DNA from: Devosia sp.
GTDB lineage: Bacteria; Pseudomonadota; Alphaproteobacteria; Rhizobiales; Devosiaceae
DNA: 64,000 nucleotides
Assembly (NCBI RefSeq): GCF_025809055.1
Contig: NZ_CP075529.1
Coordinates: 1,922,001-1,986,000, forward strand
Reading direction: 5' to 3'
Both the position numbers and the translations under genes were made by a program. Below the pieces are notes generated by a model, which did not search any database, was not told the DNA's origin, and worked only from the letters and a program-made list of their open reading frames with translations. This document shows, piece after piece, positions 26,593-35,793 of this stretch; within the stretch, counting starts at the first letter, position 1, and every line of letters begins with the position of its first letter.

Positions 26593-27936
26593 ATGGCCAG
26601 GAAATATTTCGGCACCGACGGCATCCGCGGCCTGGCCAATGGTGACAAGCTCACCCCCGAACTCGCCATGAAGGTCGGCATGGCCGCCGGCACCAAGTTC
26701 GTCCGCGGCGATCACCGCAACCGGGTGGTCATCGGCAAGGACACCCGCCGCTCCGGCTACATGCTCGAAAGCGCATTGGGCGCCGGCTTCACCGCCGTGG
26801 GCATGGATGTCTATTTCCTCGGCCCCATGCCGACCCCGGCCGTCGCCATGCTGACCCGCTCGCTGCGCGCTGATCTGGGCGTCATGATTTCGGCTTCGCA
26901 CAATCCCTATGACGACAACGGCATCAAATTCTTCCGCCCCGACGGCTACAAGCTCTCCGATCAACTGGAAGCCGAAATCGAGCGCCTGATCGAGACCGAC
27001 ACCACCAAACTCCTCGCCCATGGCATGAATATCGGCCGCGCCCACCGCGACGAGGAAGCCCGCACCCGCTATATCGAATACGCCAAGCGCACCCTGCCCC
27101 GGAATATCGACCTGTCCGGCCTCAGGATCGTGCTCGATTGCGCCAATGGCGCCGCCTACAAGGTTGCCCCCATGGCCCTGTGGGAGCTGGGCGCCGAAGT
27201 CATCGCCATCGGTGTCGAGCCCAATGGCTACAATATCAACTACAAGGTCGGCTCCACCGCCCCCGAAGCCGTGGCGGCCAAGGTCAAGGAAGTCCGCGCC
27301 GATATCGGGATTGCGCTCGACGGCGATGCCGACCGCGTCATCATCGTCGACGAAAAAGGCAATGTGGTCGACGGCGACCAGTTCATGGCCGTCATCGCCC
27401 AGTCCTGGATGGAGCGCGAAATGCTCCAGGGCGGCGGTATCGTCGCCACCATCATGTCCAATCTGGGCCTTGAGCGCTACCTGACCGGCCTCGGCCTGAC
27501 CCTCGAACGCACCCAGGTCGGCGACCGCTATGTGCTCGAGGCCATGCGCTCCAAGGGCTTCAATGTCGGCGGCGAACAGTCCGGCCACATCATTCTCTCC
27601 GACTTCACCACCACGGGCGACGGCCTTGTCGCAGCGCTGCAACTGCTTGCGGTGCTCAAGCAGATGAACCGGCCGATCTCCGACATCTGCGCGCGTTTCG
27701 CGCCGGTCCCGCAATTGCTGCGCAATGTCCGCTTCAAATCCGGCCGCCCGCTGGAACAGAAGCAGGTCATCCAGGCCATTGCCGACGGGCAGGCCATGCT
27801 GGGCGAAGGCGGGCGCCTCGTCGTGCGCGCCTCCGGCACCGAGCCGGTCATCCGCGTCATGGGTGAAGCCGACGATGCCGGCCTTGTCGCCAAGGTCGTC
27901 GGCCAGGTGGAAGCCGCTATCCTCGAAGTCGCCTGA
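26593..27936 (+). CDS. glmM: Phosphoglucosamine mutase GlmM
   Basis: 447 residues. Converts glucosamine-6-phosphate to glucosamine-1-phosphate for UDP-GlcNAc, hence peptidoglycan and lipopolysaccharide. Phosphoserine loop ISASHNPYDDNG with Ser102, metal loop DGDADR, sugar loop GGEQSGH and phosphate-binding RASGTEPVIRVM are all present. ATG 26593 starts the conserved MARKYFGTDGIRG. Location after ftsH is conserved in proteobacteria. Confidence 0.97.
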   Translation: MARKYFGTDGIRGLANGDKLTPELAMKVGMAAGTKFVRGDHRNRVVIGKDTRRSGYMLESALGAGFTAVGMDVYFLGPMPTPAVAMLTRSLRADLGVMISASHNPYDDNGIKFFRPDGYKLSDQLEAEIERLIETDTTKLLAHGMNIGRAHRDEEARTRYIEYAKRTLPRNIDLSGLRIVLDCANGAAYKVAPMALWELGAEVIAIGVEPNGYNINYKVGSTAPEAVAAKVKEVRADIGIALDGDADRVIIVDEKGNVVDGDQFMAVIAQSWMEREMLQGGGIVATIMSNLGLERYLTGLGLTLERTQVGDRYVLEAMRSKGFNVGGEQSGHIILSDFTTTGDGLVAALQLLAVLKQMNRPISDICARFAPVPQLLRNVRFKSGRPLEQKQVIQAIADGQAMLGEGGRLVVRASGTEPVIRVMGEADDAGLVAKVVGQVEAAILEVA

Positions 27937-27987
27937 AGCAGTGTTCCGGCTGCATCCCCTGCCCGCCGACAGCGCCGCAAGGCTTCG

Positions 27988-28021
27988 TTAGGGTTAAATC
28001 TTAGGGTTAAGCCGGCTTTAA
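27988..28021 (+). promoter_or_regulatory. Direct repeats and perfect CtrA box before the beta-barrel gene
   Basis: Two copies of TTAGGGTTAA (27988-27997, 28001-28010) spaced three bases apart. The TTAA of the second copy plus TTAA at 28018-28021 makes TTAA-N7-TTAA, a perfect CtrA box, 60 bases before the ATG. A third TTAGGGTTAA lies at 18894-18903. Confidence 0.55.
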
Positions 28022-28080
28022 GACTAAGGCGTCATAGTGCTCGAAACCGACAGATGTCGTGGTCATTCGAGGACGTTCCC

Positions 28081-28836
28081 ATGCGCAAGCTCATCGCTGC
28101 GATCCTGACGGCAGCAGCTACCCTGTTTACGGCGCCGGTCATCGCCGCCGATCTTCCCTATTACCCGCCGGTCATCGAAATTCCCGATGTCGATTATGGC
28201 GTGTCCGGTGCCTTCTACCTGCGCGGCAGCGCGGCCGGTAACCTGCTCTGGTCCAAGGAAGGCTACGCCCACGAATGTGCCCCCTGCGGCACCGCCGTCA
28301 CCACGGCCTTCCCCTTCGTGAGCTACGGTTACGGCTACAGCGTTGGCGCCGGCTTCGGATATGAAACCGGCACCGGGCTGCGCGTCGATGCGACCGCGGA
28401 CTTTCTCTACAATCGCGGCCTGACCATCACCAAGGGCGCTGCCTATGGTCCCCGCGCCGGCGACTACACGGTCACCCTGCGTTCGGGCCTCTTTCTCGCC
28501 AACGCCTATTATGATTTCGCCTTTGGCGGCTCCTATGGCTACAGCGCGGCCGGCGGTGCCTTCGGCTATGTCGGCGCCGGCGCCGGTGTCGCCTTCAACA
28601 ATATCGATGTGTCCGCCCCTGCCGGGGTCACGGTGCAGTCCGGCGGCAATACCAGCGCTGCCGCAGCGGTCATGGCCGGTGTGGGCTACGATTTCGGGTC
28701 GGTCGTTGCCGATCTGGGCTATCGCGGCGTTTACATCAATTCGATCAGCAATGGCGCGGCCTATCCCGACACAGTCTGGTCGGACCACAATCTCCTTCAC
28801 GAAGTGCGCGGCACGCTGCGCTACCGCTTCAACTGA
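28081..28836 (+). CDS. Outer-membrane beta-barrel protein
   Basis: 251 residues: signal peptide (1-22, VIAAD) and a Gly/Tyr-rich barrel with alternating strands (FVSYGYGYSVGAGFGYETG, LFLANAYYDFAFGGSYGYS) and a C-terminal phenylalanine-containing strand RGTLRYRFN. Similar in layout to small rhizobial outer-membrane proteins such as the Omp25/Omp31 group, but not assignable to one. A CtrA box and direct repeats precede it, a terminator follows, so it is its own unit. ATG 28081 is chosen for the signal peptide; the frame opens nine codons earlier. Confidence 0.8.
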   Translation: MRKLIAAILTAAATLFTAPVIAADLPYYPPVIEIPDVDYGVSGAFYLRGSAAGNLLWSKEGYAHECAPCGTAVTTAFPFVSYGYGYSVGAGFGYETGTGLRVDATADFLYNRGLTITKGAAYGPRAGDYTVTLRSGLFLANAYYDFAFGGSYGYSAAGGAFGYVGAGAGVAFNNIDVSAPAGVTVQSGGNTSAAAAVMAGVGYDFGSVVADLGYRGVYINSISNGAAYPDTVWSDHNLLHEVRGTLRYRFN

Positions 28837-28862
28837 TTGCGGCGGACCATCGGGTCCTTTGG

Positions 28863-28890
28863 TCGGCGCCCCTCGGGGCGCCGATTTCGT
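28863..28890 (+). terminator. Intrinsic terminator of the beta-barrel gene
   Basis: Stem TCGGCGCCCC/GGGGCGCCGA with a two-base loop, followed by TTTCGTTT. Confidence 0.82.
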
Positions 28891-28939
28891 TTGTGGACAG
28901 GCTGGCGCCTGCATGGTCATCTGGGCATGTGGAGGAGAC

Positions 28940-29923
28940 ATGCATATCCTGATCATCGGCGCCGCCGGCATGGTGGGCCGCAAGCTGACCGATGCGCTCA
29001 TCGCGACCGGCACTCTTGGCGGCGCCAATATCAGCCGGCTGACCCTGGCCGACATCGTGCCCCCACCCCAGCCCGCGACGGCGATCCCCTGCCAGACCCT
29101 GGCCATCGACCTGGCCGCGGCCACCACCGCGACAACGCTCATTGCCGGGCGCCCGGACATGATTTTCCACCTTGCCGCGATTGTCTCCGGTGAGGCGGAG
29201 GCCGATTTCGACAAGGGCTATGCCATCAATCTCGACGGGACGCGGGCCCTGCTCGAAGCCATTCGGGCAGAGGGCATGCGCCAACCCTATCGGCCACGCC
29301 TGGTCTTCACCTCGTCCATTGCCGTCTTTGGCGAACCCCTGCCGCCCGCGATCCCGGACGATCAGGTCCATACCCCGCTCACCAGTTACGGCACGCAGAA
29401 AGCCATTTGCGAGCTGCTGTTATCCGATTACTCCCGTCGCGGCTTCCTCGACGGTATCGGCATTCGCCTGCCGACAATCGTGGTGCGTCCCGGCAAGCCC
29501 AACAAGGCGGCATCGGGGTTTTTCTCATCGATCATTCGCGAACCCCTTGCCGGGCTCGAGGCCATTCTTCCGGTCAGCGACGACGTGCGGCACTGGTTTG
29601 CCAGCCCGCGCGCCGCCGTGCGGTTTCTCCTTCATGCCGCCACCCTGGAGACCTCCGCTCTTGGCCAGCGGCGCAACCTGACCATGCCGGGCCTTTCGGC
29701 CACCGTGGCCGAGGAGGTCGCAGCCCTGGGGCGGCTCGCCGGTCCGGCAGCGGTGGCGCGCATTCGTCGGGTACCAGACGAAACCATCATCCGCATCGTC
29801 GCCGGCTGGCCGCAGAATTTCGACGCCCGGCGTGCCACCGCCCTAGGCTTTGAGGCCGAGGCCAGTTTCGACGACATCGTCCGCGCCCATATCGAGGACG
29901 AGACGGACGGACAGGTCAGCTGA
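28940..29923 (+). CDS. denD: NAD-dependent epimerase/dehydrogenase, D-erythronate dehydrogenase-like
   Basis: 327 residues. Extended short-chain dehydrogenase fold: NAD loop GAAGMVGRK (8-16), LAAIVSGEAEADFDKGYAIN and catalytic Tyr-Lys in SYGTQKAICE. The segments LVFTSSIAVFGEPLPPAIPD and LPTIVVRPGKPNKAASGFFS are typical of the DenD group, which oxidises D-erythronate and related four-carbon sugar acids. Usual partners (denK-type kinase, decarboxylase) are not adjacent; a GMC oxidoreductase follows 57 bases later. Strong aggagga precedes ATG 28940. Confidence 0.75.
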   Translation: MHILIIGAAGMVGRKLTDALIATGTLGGANISRLTLADIVPPPQPATAIPCQTLAIDLAAATTATTLIAGRPDMIFHLAAIVSGEAEADFDKGYAINLDGTRALLEAIRAEGMRQPYRPRLVFTSSIAVFGEPLPPAIPDDQVHTPLTSYGTQKAICELLLSDYSRRGFLDGIGIRLPTIVVRPGKPNKAASGFFSSIIREPLAGLEAILPVSDDVRHWFASPRAAVRFLLHAATLETSALGQRRNLTMPGLSATVAEEVAALGRLAGPAAVARIRRVPDETIIRIVAGWPQNFDARRATALGFEAEASFDDIVRAHIEDETDGQVS

Positions 29924-29980
29924 CCGGATAGCTCTTTGCGCCCTGCGCGTTTCGCCGCACAATTGGTTGGGGAGACGATC

Positions 29981-32035
29981 ATGACACCGGACGAGTCAAC
30001 GCTGCTTGCCATTATCGCGCGCCTGATCCCGGCAGACGGCGACCCAGACGGCATAGCCCTTGGTGGCCCGGACTACGTGCGGCGTCACCTTACCAGCTTT
30101 CCGGAAGCGTCCGGCCTCATCGCCTCCGGCCTCAGCCACCAGGATTTCGCCGGCTTCAAGACCCTGGATCCGGTGGCCCAGGATGCAGTCCTCTGCCAGC
30201 ACGAGCATCTGGCCTGGCTGCGCCTGCTCGCCGAGCTTGTCGCCGAGGCTGCCTATGCCGATCCGGGCAATGGCGGCAATCCCGATGCGCGCGCCTGGGC
30301 CATGCTCGACTACCGGCATGGGCTACCCGAGGGGCCGTCCGGGCCCGATACGAGAGACGGCCAGCCGCCGAAACTGCATAGCGGCACCCTCGACTATGAC
30401 GTCATCATCGTTGGCGCCGGGGCCAGCGGCACCATCGCCGCTTGCATTCTCGCCGAAGCGGGTCGGACCGTGCTGCTTCTGGAGCGCGGTGTCGAGCGCA
30501 ACTATGCCGATAGCGGGCATCGCGATCACCTGCGCAACCATCGCCTGTCGCTCTATGGGCACAATACCGGCCCGGAGCTCGAGGGCAATCCGCGCGTCTT
30601 CGTCGATCCCGATGGCACCGAACGGGTCGTGGCGCCGCACCAATCCAACTATCACAACCTCGCTGCCGGCGTGGGCAGCGGCACCCTGCTCTATGGCGCC
30701 ATGGCCTGGCGGTTTCATCGCGACGACTTCCGCATGGCCAGCCTCTATGGCGTGCCCGAAGGCTCGTCGCTGGTGGATTGGCCCCTGACCTACGATGATC
30801 TGGCGCCCTGGTACGAAAAGGTCGAATGGGAACTCGGTGTCTCCGGCGCAGCGGAAAGTCTGTTCCATGAAGGGCCGCGCCAGCACCCCTTTCCCATGCC
30901 GCCACTCCCGCAGGCGCCGCAGACCAGCGTCCTGGCGAGCGGCGCGGAGAGCTTGGGTCTGCGCACCATGGTGCCGCCGCTGGCGATCAATTCAGTCCCG
31001 CGCGACGGCCGGAAAGCCTGCATGGCCTGTGGTGCCTGTGTGGGCTTCCCCTGCCCCAGCGACGCCAAGAACGGCACGCAGAACACCTTCCTGCCCCGTG
31101 CCATGGCCACCGGACGGTGCGAACTGACAACCGGCGTCATGGTCCGCAGCATCGATACCGACGCGGCCGGCAATGTCACCGGCGTAACCTTCACGCAAAG
31201 CACCGGCGCGGTGCAAAGCGTGCATGCCAAGACGGTCATTGTCGCGGCCGGGGCCATCGAAACCGCGCGGCTGATGCTCAACTCATCGTCGGCCAGGGAG
31301 CCCGCCGGTCTTGGCAACAATCACGACCAGGTCGGACGGCACCTGCAGGGCCATGTCTATCCCCTCGCCTATGGGCTTTTCGAGCGCGTGGTGCACGGGT
31401 TGCACGGGCCCGGCGTGACCATCGGCACGACCCAGTTCAACCATGGCAATGCCGGCATCATCGGTGGCGGGCTCCTGGCCGACGATTTCATCATGCCGCC
31501 TATCCTGTTCTGGAAGGCCGCCCTGCCGCCTGATCTGCGGCGCTGGGGCCAGGACGCCAAGGATTTCATGCGCGACAACTACCATCGCGTCCTGCGGGTT
31601 ACCGGGCCGGTGCACGAAATTCCCAATCCGCAATCCCGGGTGACGGTCGCCAATGGGGTGACCGACCGCTTCGGCCTGCCGGTCGCCCGCCTCTCGGGCA
31701 CCATCCATCCCGAAACCCTGCGCACGGCCCGCTTCATGCAGCAAAGGGCCTTTGAATGGCTGGATGCGTCCGGCGCGACGCGGCACTGGGGTCCGGAGCC
31801 CGCCATGGGCCTCTCCGCCGGTCAGCATCAGGCCGGCACCTGCCGCATGGGGACCGAGCCGGAGCATTCGGTGACCGACACCGACGGCCGGGTCTGGGGC
31901 CACGACAACCTCTATGTCTGCGACGGCGCCCTGCACCCGACCAATGGTGGCTTCAATCCGTTCCTGACCATCATGGCCATGAGCTACCGCATCGCATCCG
32001 GCATTGCCGGTACGCCGGCCGCGTCAGCGCGCTGA
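29981..32035 (+). CDS. GMC oxidoreductase with fused gluconate-dehydrogenase-subunit-3-like domain
   Basis: 684 residues, longer than a normal GMC enzyme. The first 115 residues (LLAIIARLIPADGDPDGIAL ... DFAGFKTLDPVAQDAVL) look like the small gamma/subunit-3 family of membrane gluconate dehydrogenases. Then FAD binding (VIIVGAGASGTIAACILAEA), a GMC body, an unusual cysteine patch (CMACGACVGFPC) and the C-terminal GMC elements AGTCRMG and NGGFNPFLTIMAMS. It probably oxidises a sugar or polyol. No signal peptide is visible and no cytochrome subunit is adjacent. It overlaps the convergent ABC ATPase gene by 12 bases. Confidence 0.8.
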   Translation: MTPDESTLLAIIARLIPADGDPDGIALGGPDYVRRHLTSFPEASGLIASGLSHQDFAGFKTLDPVAQDAVLCQHEHLAWLRLLAELVAEAAYADPGNGGNPDARAWAMLDYRHGLPEGPSGPDTRDGQPPKLHSGTLDYDVIIVGAGASGTIAACILAEAGRTVLLLERGVERNYADSGHRDHLRNHRLSLYGHNTGPELEGNPRVFVDPDGTERVVAPHQSNYHNLAAGVGSGTLLYGAMAWRFHRDDFRMASLYGVPEGSSLVDWPLTYDDLAPWYEKVEWELGVSGAAESLFHEGPRQHPFPMPPLPQAPQTSVLASGAESLGLRTMVPPLAINSVPRDGRKACMACGACVGFPCPSDAKNGTQNTFLPRAMATGRCELTTGVMVRSIDTDAAGNVTGVTFTQSTGAVQSVHAKTVIVAAGAIETARLMLNSSSAREPAGLGNNHDQVGRHLQGHVYPLAYGLFERVVHGLHGPGVTIGTTQFNHGNAGIIGGGLLADDFIMPPILFWKAALPPDLRRWGQDAKDFMRDNYHRVLRVTGPVHEIPNPQSRVTVANGVTDRFGLPVARLSGTIHPETLRTARFMQQRAFEWLDASGATRHWGPEPAMGLSAGQHQAGTCRMGTEPEHSVTDTDGRVWGHDNLYVCDGALHPTNGGFNPFLTIMAMSYRIASGIAGTPAASAR

Positions 32036-32746
32036 ACGCTCGGCGATCCGGCGCTCGATGTCCAGGATCGTGCTGCCATCACGGTCGCCGCGCGGCGTAT
32101 CGATCGCCAGGTCGGCCGCAATTCTGGCCGGCCGGCCGTCGAGCACCACAATGCGGTCGGCGAGAAGCGCCGCATCCTCGATCAGGTGGGTAACAAGGAC
32201 TGTGGTGACACCGGTTGCGGCAAGGGTCCGGGCCAGCAGCGCCCGCATCTCGATCACAAGGTCCCGGTCGAGCGACACAAAGGGCTCATCGAGCATCAAC
32301 AGGCCCGACCCGGTCGCCAGAGCCCGAGCGAGGGCCACACGGCGCTGCATGCCGCCGGAAAGCTGGCCCGGCCAGCGATCCTCTTGACCGGCCAGTCCCA
32401 CGCGCTCAAGCAGGCTGCCGACAGCCGCATCATCGAGTTCCGGACGCACCAGCCGCACATTGTCGCGGACACTGAGCCAGGGCAGGAGGCGGGCATCCTG
32501 AAACACGAACCCCGGCGGACCAGCCTCGGCGGCAGAAACACCGCCAACCCGGATCTGGCCCGAAAAACCGCCATCGGCCCCCGCAAGCAGCCGCAGCAGG
32601 CTCGACTTGCCAACCCCCGATGGCCCGAGCACCGCCAGCACGGTGCCGGGTTCGATATCGAGCTGCAGGCCGCTGAACAGCGCCGTCTGTTCGCCCGGAT
32701 ACCGCTTCTCGGCAATAGCGATGCTTAGAGCGGGAGCGCGCGCCAT
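32024..32746 (-). CDS. ABC transporter ATP-binding protein (nitrate/sulfonate/taurine type)
   Basis: 240 residues: Walker A GPSGVGKSS, Q-loop FVFQDARLLPW, signature LSGGMQRR, Walker B LLMLDEPFVSLD and switch His in VTHLIEDA. It is the SsuB/TauB type that works with a two-component permease. Overlaps the permease gene by 22 bases; last gene of the operon sugar dehydrogenase - binding protein - permease - ATPase. Confidence 0.9.
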   Translation of the reverse strand: MARAPALSIAIAEKRYPGEQTALFSGLQLDIEPGTVLAVLGPSGVGKSSLLRLLAGADGGFSGQIRVGGVSAAEAGPPGFVFQDARLLPWLSVRDNVRLVRPELDDAAVGSLLERVGLAGQEDRWPGQLSGGMQRRVALARALATGSGLLMLDEPFVSLDRDLVIEMRALLARTLAATGVTTVLVTHLIEDAALLADRIVVLDGRPARIAADLAIDTPRGDRDGSTILDIERRIAERSAR

Positions 32747-33498
32747 CGGGTCAGCCTCCCTTCGAGCGGGCGCAACACGCCATATTCGAACACCAGCACC
32801 ACGGCAACGAAGCTGACCGTGTAGGCCAGAATGCCCGCCACGTCGAAATACTGAAAGAAGATGGCGATGCGAAATCCGATGCCGCCATCGCTGCCCAGCA
32901 CTTCAAATACCAGCACGATCTTCCAGATCAATGACAGGCCGGCCCGCGCCGACGCGAGCACGAACGGCACCAGTTGCGGCCAATAGATAAACCTGAGCCG
33001 CCGGGTCCAGCTCAGCCGCGAGACAATGGCCAGTTCCTCATAGGGATCAGCAAAGCTGCGCACCCCTTCCCGGATCGTCACCGCCACCATGGGCAGCTTG
33101 TTGACCACCACGGCCGCGACCAGCGCCCATTCGGTCAACCCCAGCCAGATGTAGAACAGGATGGCGACGACGATGGCGGGCAGATTGAGCCCGACCACCA
33201 GCCAGGCCGAAAACAGCCTGTCGGCCCATCGGGCCCGGCCCAGCGCAATGCCGATACCGGTCCCAAGCACCATGGCCAGAACGAATGCCGCCACCACACG
33301 CCCCAGCGTCCGCCCGAGATCGTGGAGGAGCGCGCCCTGGCTGGCCAGCGTTCCCATCTCCGCCGCTACGTCCACAGGCGAGGGCAGCAATGGGTTGGCG
33401 ACGGCCATGGCCATCACCTGCCACAGCACCAGCAGTAGTGGCAGGGAGAGCATGTCCAACCCCCTGCCGCGCCACCGGCCCCTCCCGTTCCCCTGCAT
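32725..33498 (-). CDS. ABC transporter permease (SsuC/TauC type)
   Basis: 257 residues with six predicted membrane helices and the binding-protein-dependent permease loop EELAIVSRLSWTRRLRFIYWP (20 bases' worth of cytoplasmic contact loop lies within this region, residues about 160-180). It imports one small solute together with the adjacent binding protein and ATPase. The start is two bases after the binding-protein stop, so the genes are translationally coupled. Confidence 0.88.
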   Translation of the reverse strand: MQGNGRGRWRGRGLDMLSLPLLLVLWQVMAMAVANPLLPSPVDVAAEMGTLASQGALLHDLGRTLGRVVAAFVLAMVLGTGIGIALGRARWADRLFSAWLVVGLNLPAIVVAILFYIWLGLTEWALVAAVVVNKLPMVAVTIREGVRSFADPYEELAIVSRLSWTRRLRFIYWPQLVPFVLASARAGLSLIWKIVLVFEVLGSDGGIGFRIAIFFQYFDVAGILAYTVSFVAVVLVFEYGVLRPLEGRLTRWRALPL

Positions 33499-33500
33499 GG

Positions 33501-34484
33501 TCAGGGTGCGTATCCGGCCCAGAACGTGCCCGGCTCAAGTTCGGACATATCCCCGACCACCTCGAACCCGCCATGCTCGGCCAGCAGCGCAAAAGCCTGC
33601 TCGGCAGCCGCCACATCCTCGGGGAAATACCCTGTGACCATGCCGGCACGATAGTCGTCGCGCAGCTGCTCGAAAAGCGCCCGGTCATCCGCCGCACCCA
33701 TGAGTGTCGCGAGATCTTCCCAGGCCGCATCGTCGGTCACGAGCACCGCCTTGGCCGCAAAGGACGCATCGAGAAACTTCTTTATCGCAACCGGCTTGGC
33801 CGCCGCATTGGCCTCGCTAAAGGTCCAGCCCAGCAGCGGCGGCTGATCCTTTAGGCCCAGGCCCCTCAGCATATCGGCCACCGAGATCACCTCGACCATG
33901 CCCCTCGACTTGGCGCGGGCGTTCCAGTGCCAGAAGTTGAGCGCTGCATCGACCCGCCCCTGTCCCAGCAATTCATTGACCAGCGGCGGCGCCCCGAACC
34001 GTGCCTCGACATCCTCGGCCAATCGCCGTCCGGTGAGGTCGTGGTAATAGGCCTGCAGCACCACCCAGCTTTTGTCCGCCGGTCCGCCGGCCACGGCGAT
34101 GACGCCATTGCGCAGGTCGGCAAGCCCCAGCACGGGACTGTCCGCCGGCACCATCAGCCCGCCGACCGCCAGTGAATGGGGCACCATGGTGAAGTCGCGG
34201 CCCGCATGGCGCTGCGCCGAGACCCAGGTGAAATCGGAGAGGATCACGTCGACCGCCCCGGTTTGCAGCGCGATCTGCCCGGCGCGGCTGTCGGCGAGCG
34301 GCCGTACCTCGAGGACCAGGTCATGGGCCACGTCGAGCCCGAGATTGCGGATGGCCGCGATTTCCCACTGCACCGTCCCGCTTTCCTGCAGGCCCAGCAC
34401 CAGTCGGTCCTCGGCCAGGGCCGGACTGCCTAGCCAGGCCAGGCCAAGGCCAATGACGGCCAGCAGCCGCTTGATTGCGCTCAT
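33501..34484 (-). CDS. ABC transporter substrate-binding protein (NMT1/TauA-like)
   Basis: 327 residues: signal peptide (cleavage after PALA) and a periplasmic binding fold of the NMT1/TauA group (LQESGTVQWEIAAIRNLGL; LQTGAVDVILSDFTWVSAQR; GGPADKSWVVLQAYY). These bind sulfonates, thiamine precursors or similar solutes; the ligand cannot be read. The start at 34484 is seven bases after the stop of the sugar dehydrogenase gene. The frame extends upstream into that gene, which I reject because the signal peptide starts here. Confidence 0.82.
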   Translation of the reverse strand: MSAIKRLLAVIGLGLAWLGSPALAEDRLVLGLQESGTVQWEIAAIRNLGLDVAHDLVLEVRPLADSRAGQIALQTGAVDVILSDFTWVSAQRHAGRDFTMVPHSLAVGGLMVPADSPVLGLADLRNGVIAVAGGPADKSWVVLQAYYHDLTGRRLAEDVEARFGAPPLVNELLGQGRVDAALNFWHWNARAKSRGMVEVISVADMLRGLGLKDQPPLLGWTFSEANAAAKPVAIKKFLDASFAAKAVLVTDDAAWEDLATLMGAADDRALFEQLRDDYRAGMVTGYFPEDVAAAEQAFALLAEHGGFEVVGDMSELEPGTFWAGYAP

Positions 34485-34491
34485 CTGGTTC

Positions 34492-35793
34492 TCAGGCGCC
34501 CCTGACCCGCCAGATGACATCGCCAACGTCGTCGGCCATCAGCACCGCGCCGTCCGCTGCCAGGGCCACCCCGACCGGCCGGCCATAGGAGTACTTTTCG
34601 TCGGGCGAAAGGAAATCGGTGAGGATGTCGCGCGGCGTGCCGACCGGCTTGCCGTTCTCGAAGGCGACGAAGGTCAGCCGGTAGCCCGAAAGCTTGGAGC
34701 GGTTCCACGATCCGTGCTGGCCGATGGCCATGCCGGCCGGATAACCCGGCAGCGTGCCTTCGGGCAGCCAGCACAGGCCGAGCGATGCCGTGTGCCCACC
34801 CAGCGCGAAGTCGGGCTGCAGCGCCGAGGCCACCTTGGCCGCATCCTGCGGCACGCGGTCATCGACCACCCGGTTCCAGTAGCAATAGGGCCAGCCGTAA
34901 AAGCCGCCATCGACCACCGAAGTCAGGTAGTCCGGCGGCGTTTCATCGCCCAGCCCGTCACGCTCGTTGACCACGGTCCACAGCATGTCGGTCTGCGGCT
35001 CCCAGGCCATGCCCACCGGATTGCGCAGGCCCCCGGCAAATTCGCGCGACTGGCCGGTTTCGAGGTCGAGTTCAAAAATGCAGGCACGGCCGATCTCGGC
35101 CTCCATGCCAGCGTCGCCGATATTGCTCAGCGAACCCACCGCCACATAAAGCTTCTTGCCGTCCTTGCTTGCGATGAGATTGCGCGTCCAGTGCCCGCCC
35201 GGCTTCATGGTCATCATCACCTTGCCCGGATCGGTGATCCGGGTGGCGCCCAATTCATAGGGATAGGCCAGGACCTTGTCGCTGGCGCCGACATAGAGCG
35301 TATTGCCGATCAGCGCGATGCCGAAAGGCTGGCGGACGTTTTCGATCAGCGCGAACCGCTCTTCGGCCACGCCATCACCGTCGGCGTCGCGCAGCAAAGT
35401 CACCCGGTTGGGGCTCTGGCCGGAGGCGCGGGCGCGCTGCATGGTCGCGTGCATGGCATGGTCGAACAGGGAATTTGGCGTACCGCTTTCGCCCATGGAT
35501 TCGGCCACCAGCACGTCGCCATTGGGCAGGACATGCATGTTGCGCGGGTGCACGAGGCCCTTGGCAAAGGCATTGACGGCGAGGCCCGCCGCCGGTGTCG
35601 GGCGGTGATCGCCCTCCCAGCCCTTGGCCGTCGGCATTTTGAGCGTTGGGATCTTGCCCTGCGGCTTGGCCGCGGGAATGGCCGGAGTAGTCCCGAAAGC
35701 CTGCGGACGCGGCCCGTCCCCCGAATGACGCACGGCAACGGCGATACCGCCGATCAAGGCAACGAGGCGGGCAAAGAGGGAGGGTTCGGCCAT
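34492..35793 (-). CDS. PQQ-dependent sorbosone/glucose dehydrogenase family protein
   Basis: 433 residues: short hydrophobic N-terminus (about 8-22) and a six-bladed propeller of the soluble glucose/L-sorbosone dehydrogenase type: GLVHPRNMHVLPNGDVLVAE, FGIALIGNTLYVGASDKVLA, FAGGLRNPVGMAWEPQTDML, GYPAGMAIGQHGSWNRSKLS and YGRPVGVALAADGAVLMADD. It would oxidise an aldose or aldehyde in the periplasm using PQQ. First gene of an operon with a complete ABC importer, so its product or a cofactor could be imported; this is inference. Confidence 0.85.
   Translation of the reverse strand: MAEPSLFARLVALIGGIAVAVRHSGDGPRPQAFGTTPAIPAAKPQGKIPTLKMPTAKGWEGDHRPTPAAGLAVNAFAKGLVHPRNMHVLPNGDVLVAESMGESGTPNSLFDHAMHATMQRARASGQSPNRVTLLRDADGDGVAEERFALIENVRQPFGIALIGNTLYVGASDKVLAYPYELGATRITDPGKVMMTMKPGGHWTRNLIASKDGKKLYVAVGSLSNIGDAGMEAEIGRACIFELDLETGQSREFAGGLRNPVGMAWEPQTDMLWTVVNERDGLGDETPPDYLTSVVDGGFYGWPYCYWNRVVDDRVPQDAAKVASALQPDFALGGHTASLGLCWLPEGTLPGYPAGMAIGQHGSWNRSKLSGYRLTFVAFENGKPVGTPRDILTDFLSPDEKYSYGRPVGVALAADGAVLMADDVGDVIWRVRGA

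Noticed and set aside
27988..28010. TTAGGGTTAA direct repeats as telomere-like or CRISPR-like repeats
   Set aside because: Only two copies in a promoter position; regulatory sites explain them better.
28445..28939. Extension of the DenD-like gene back into the beta-barrel gene
   Set aside because: A terminator and a strong ribosome binding site at 28931-28937 show that the gene starts at 28940.
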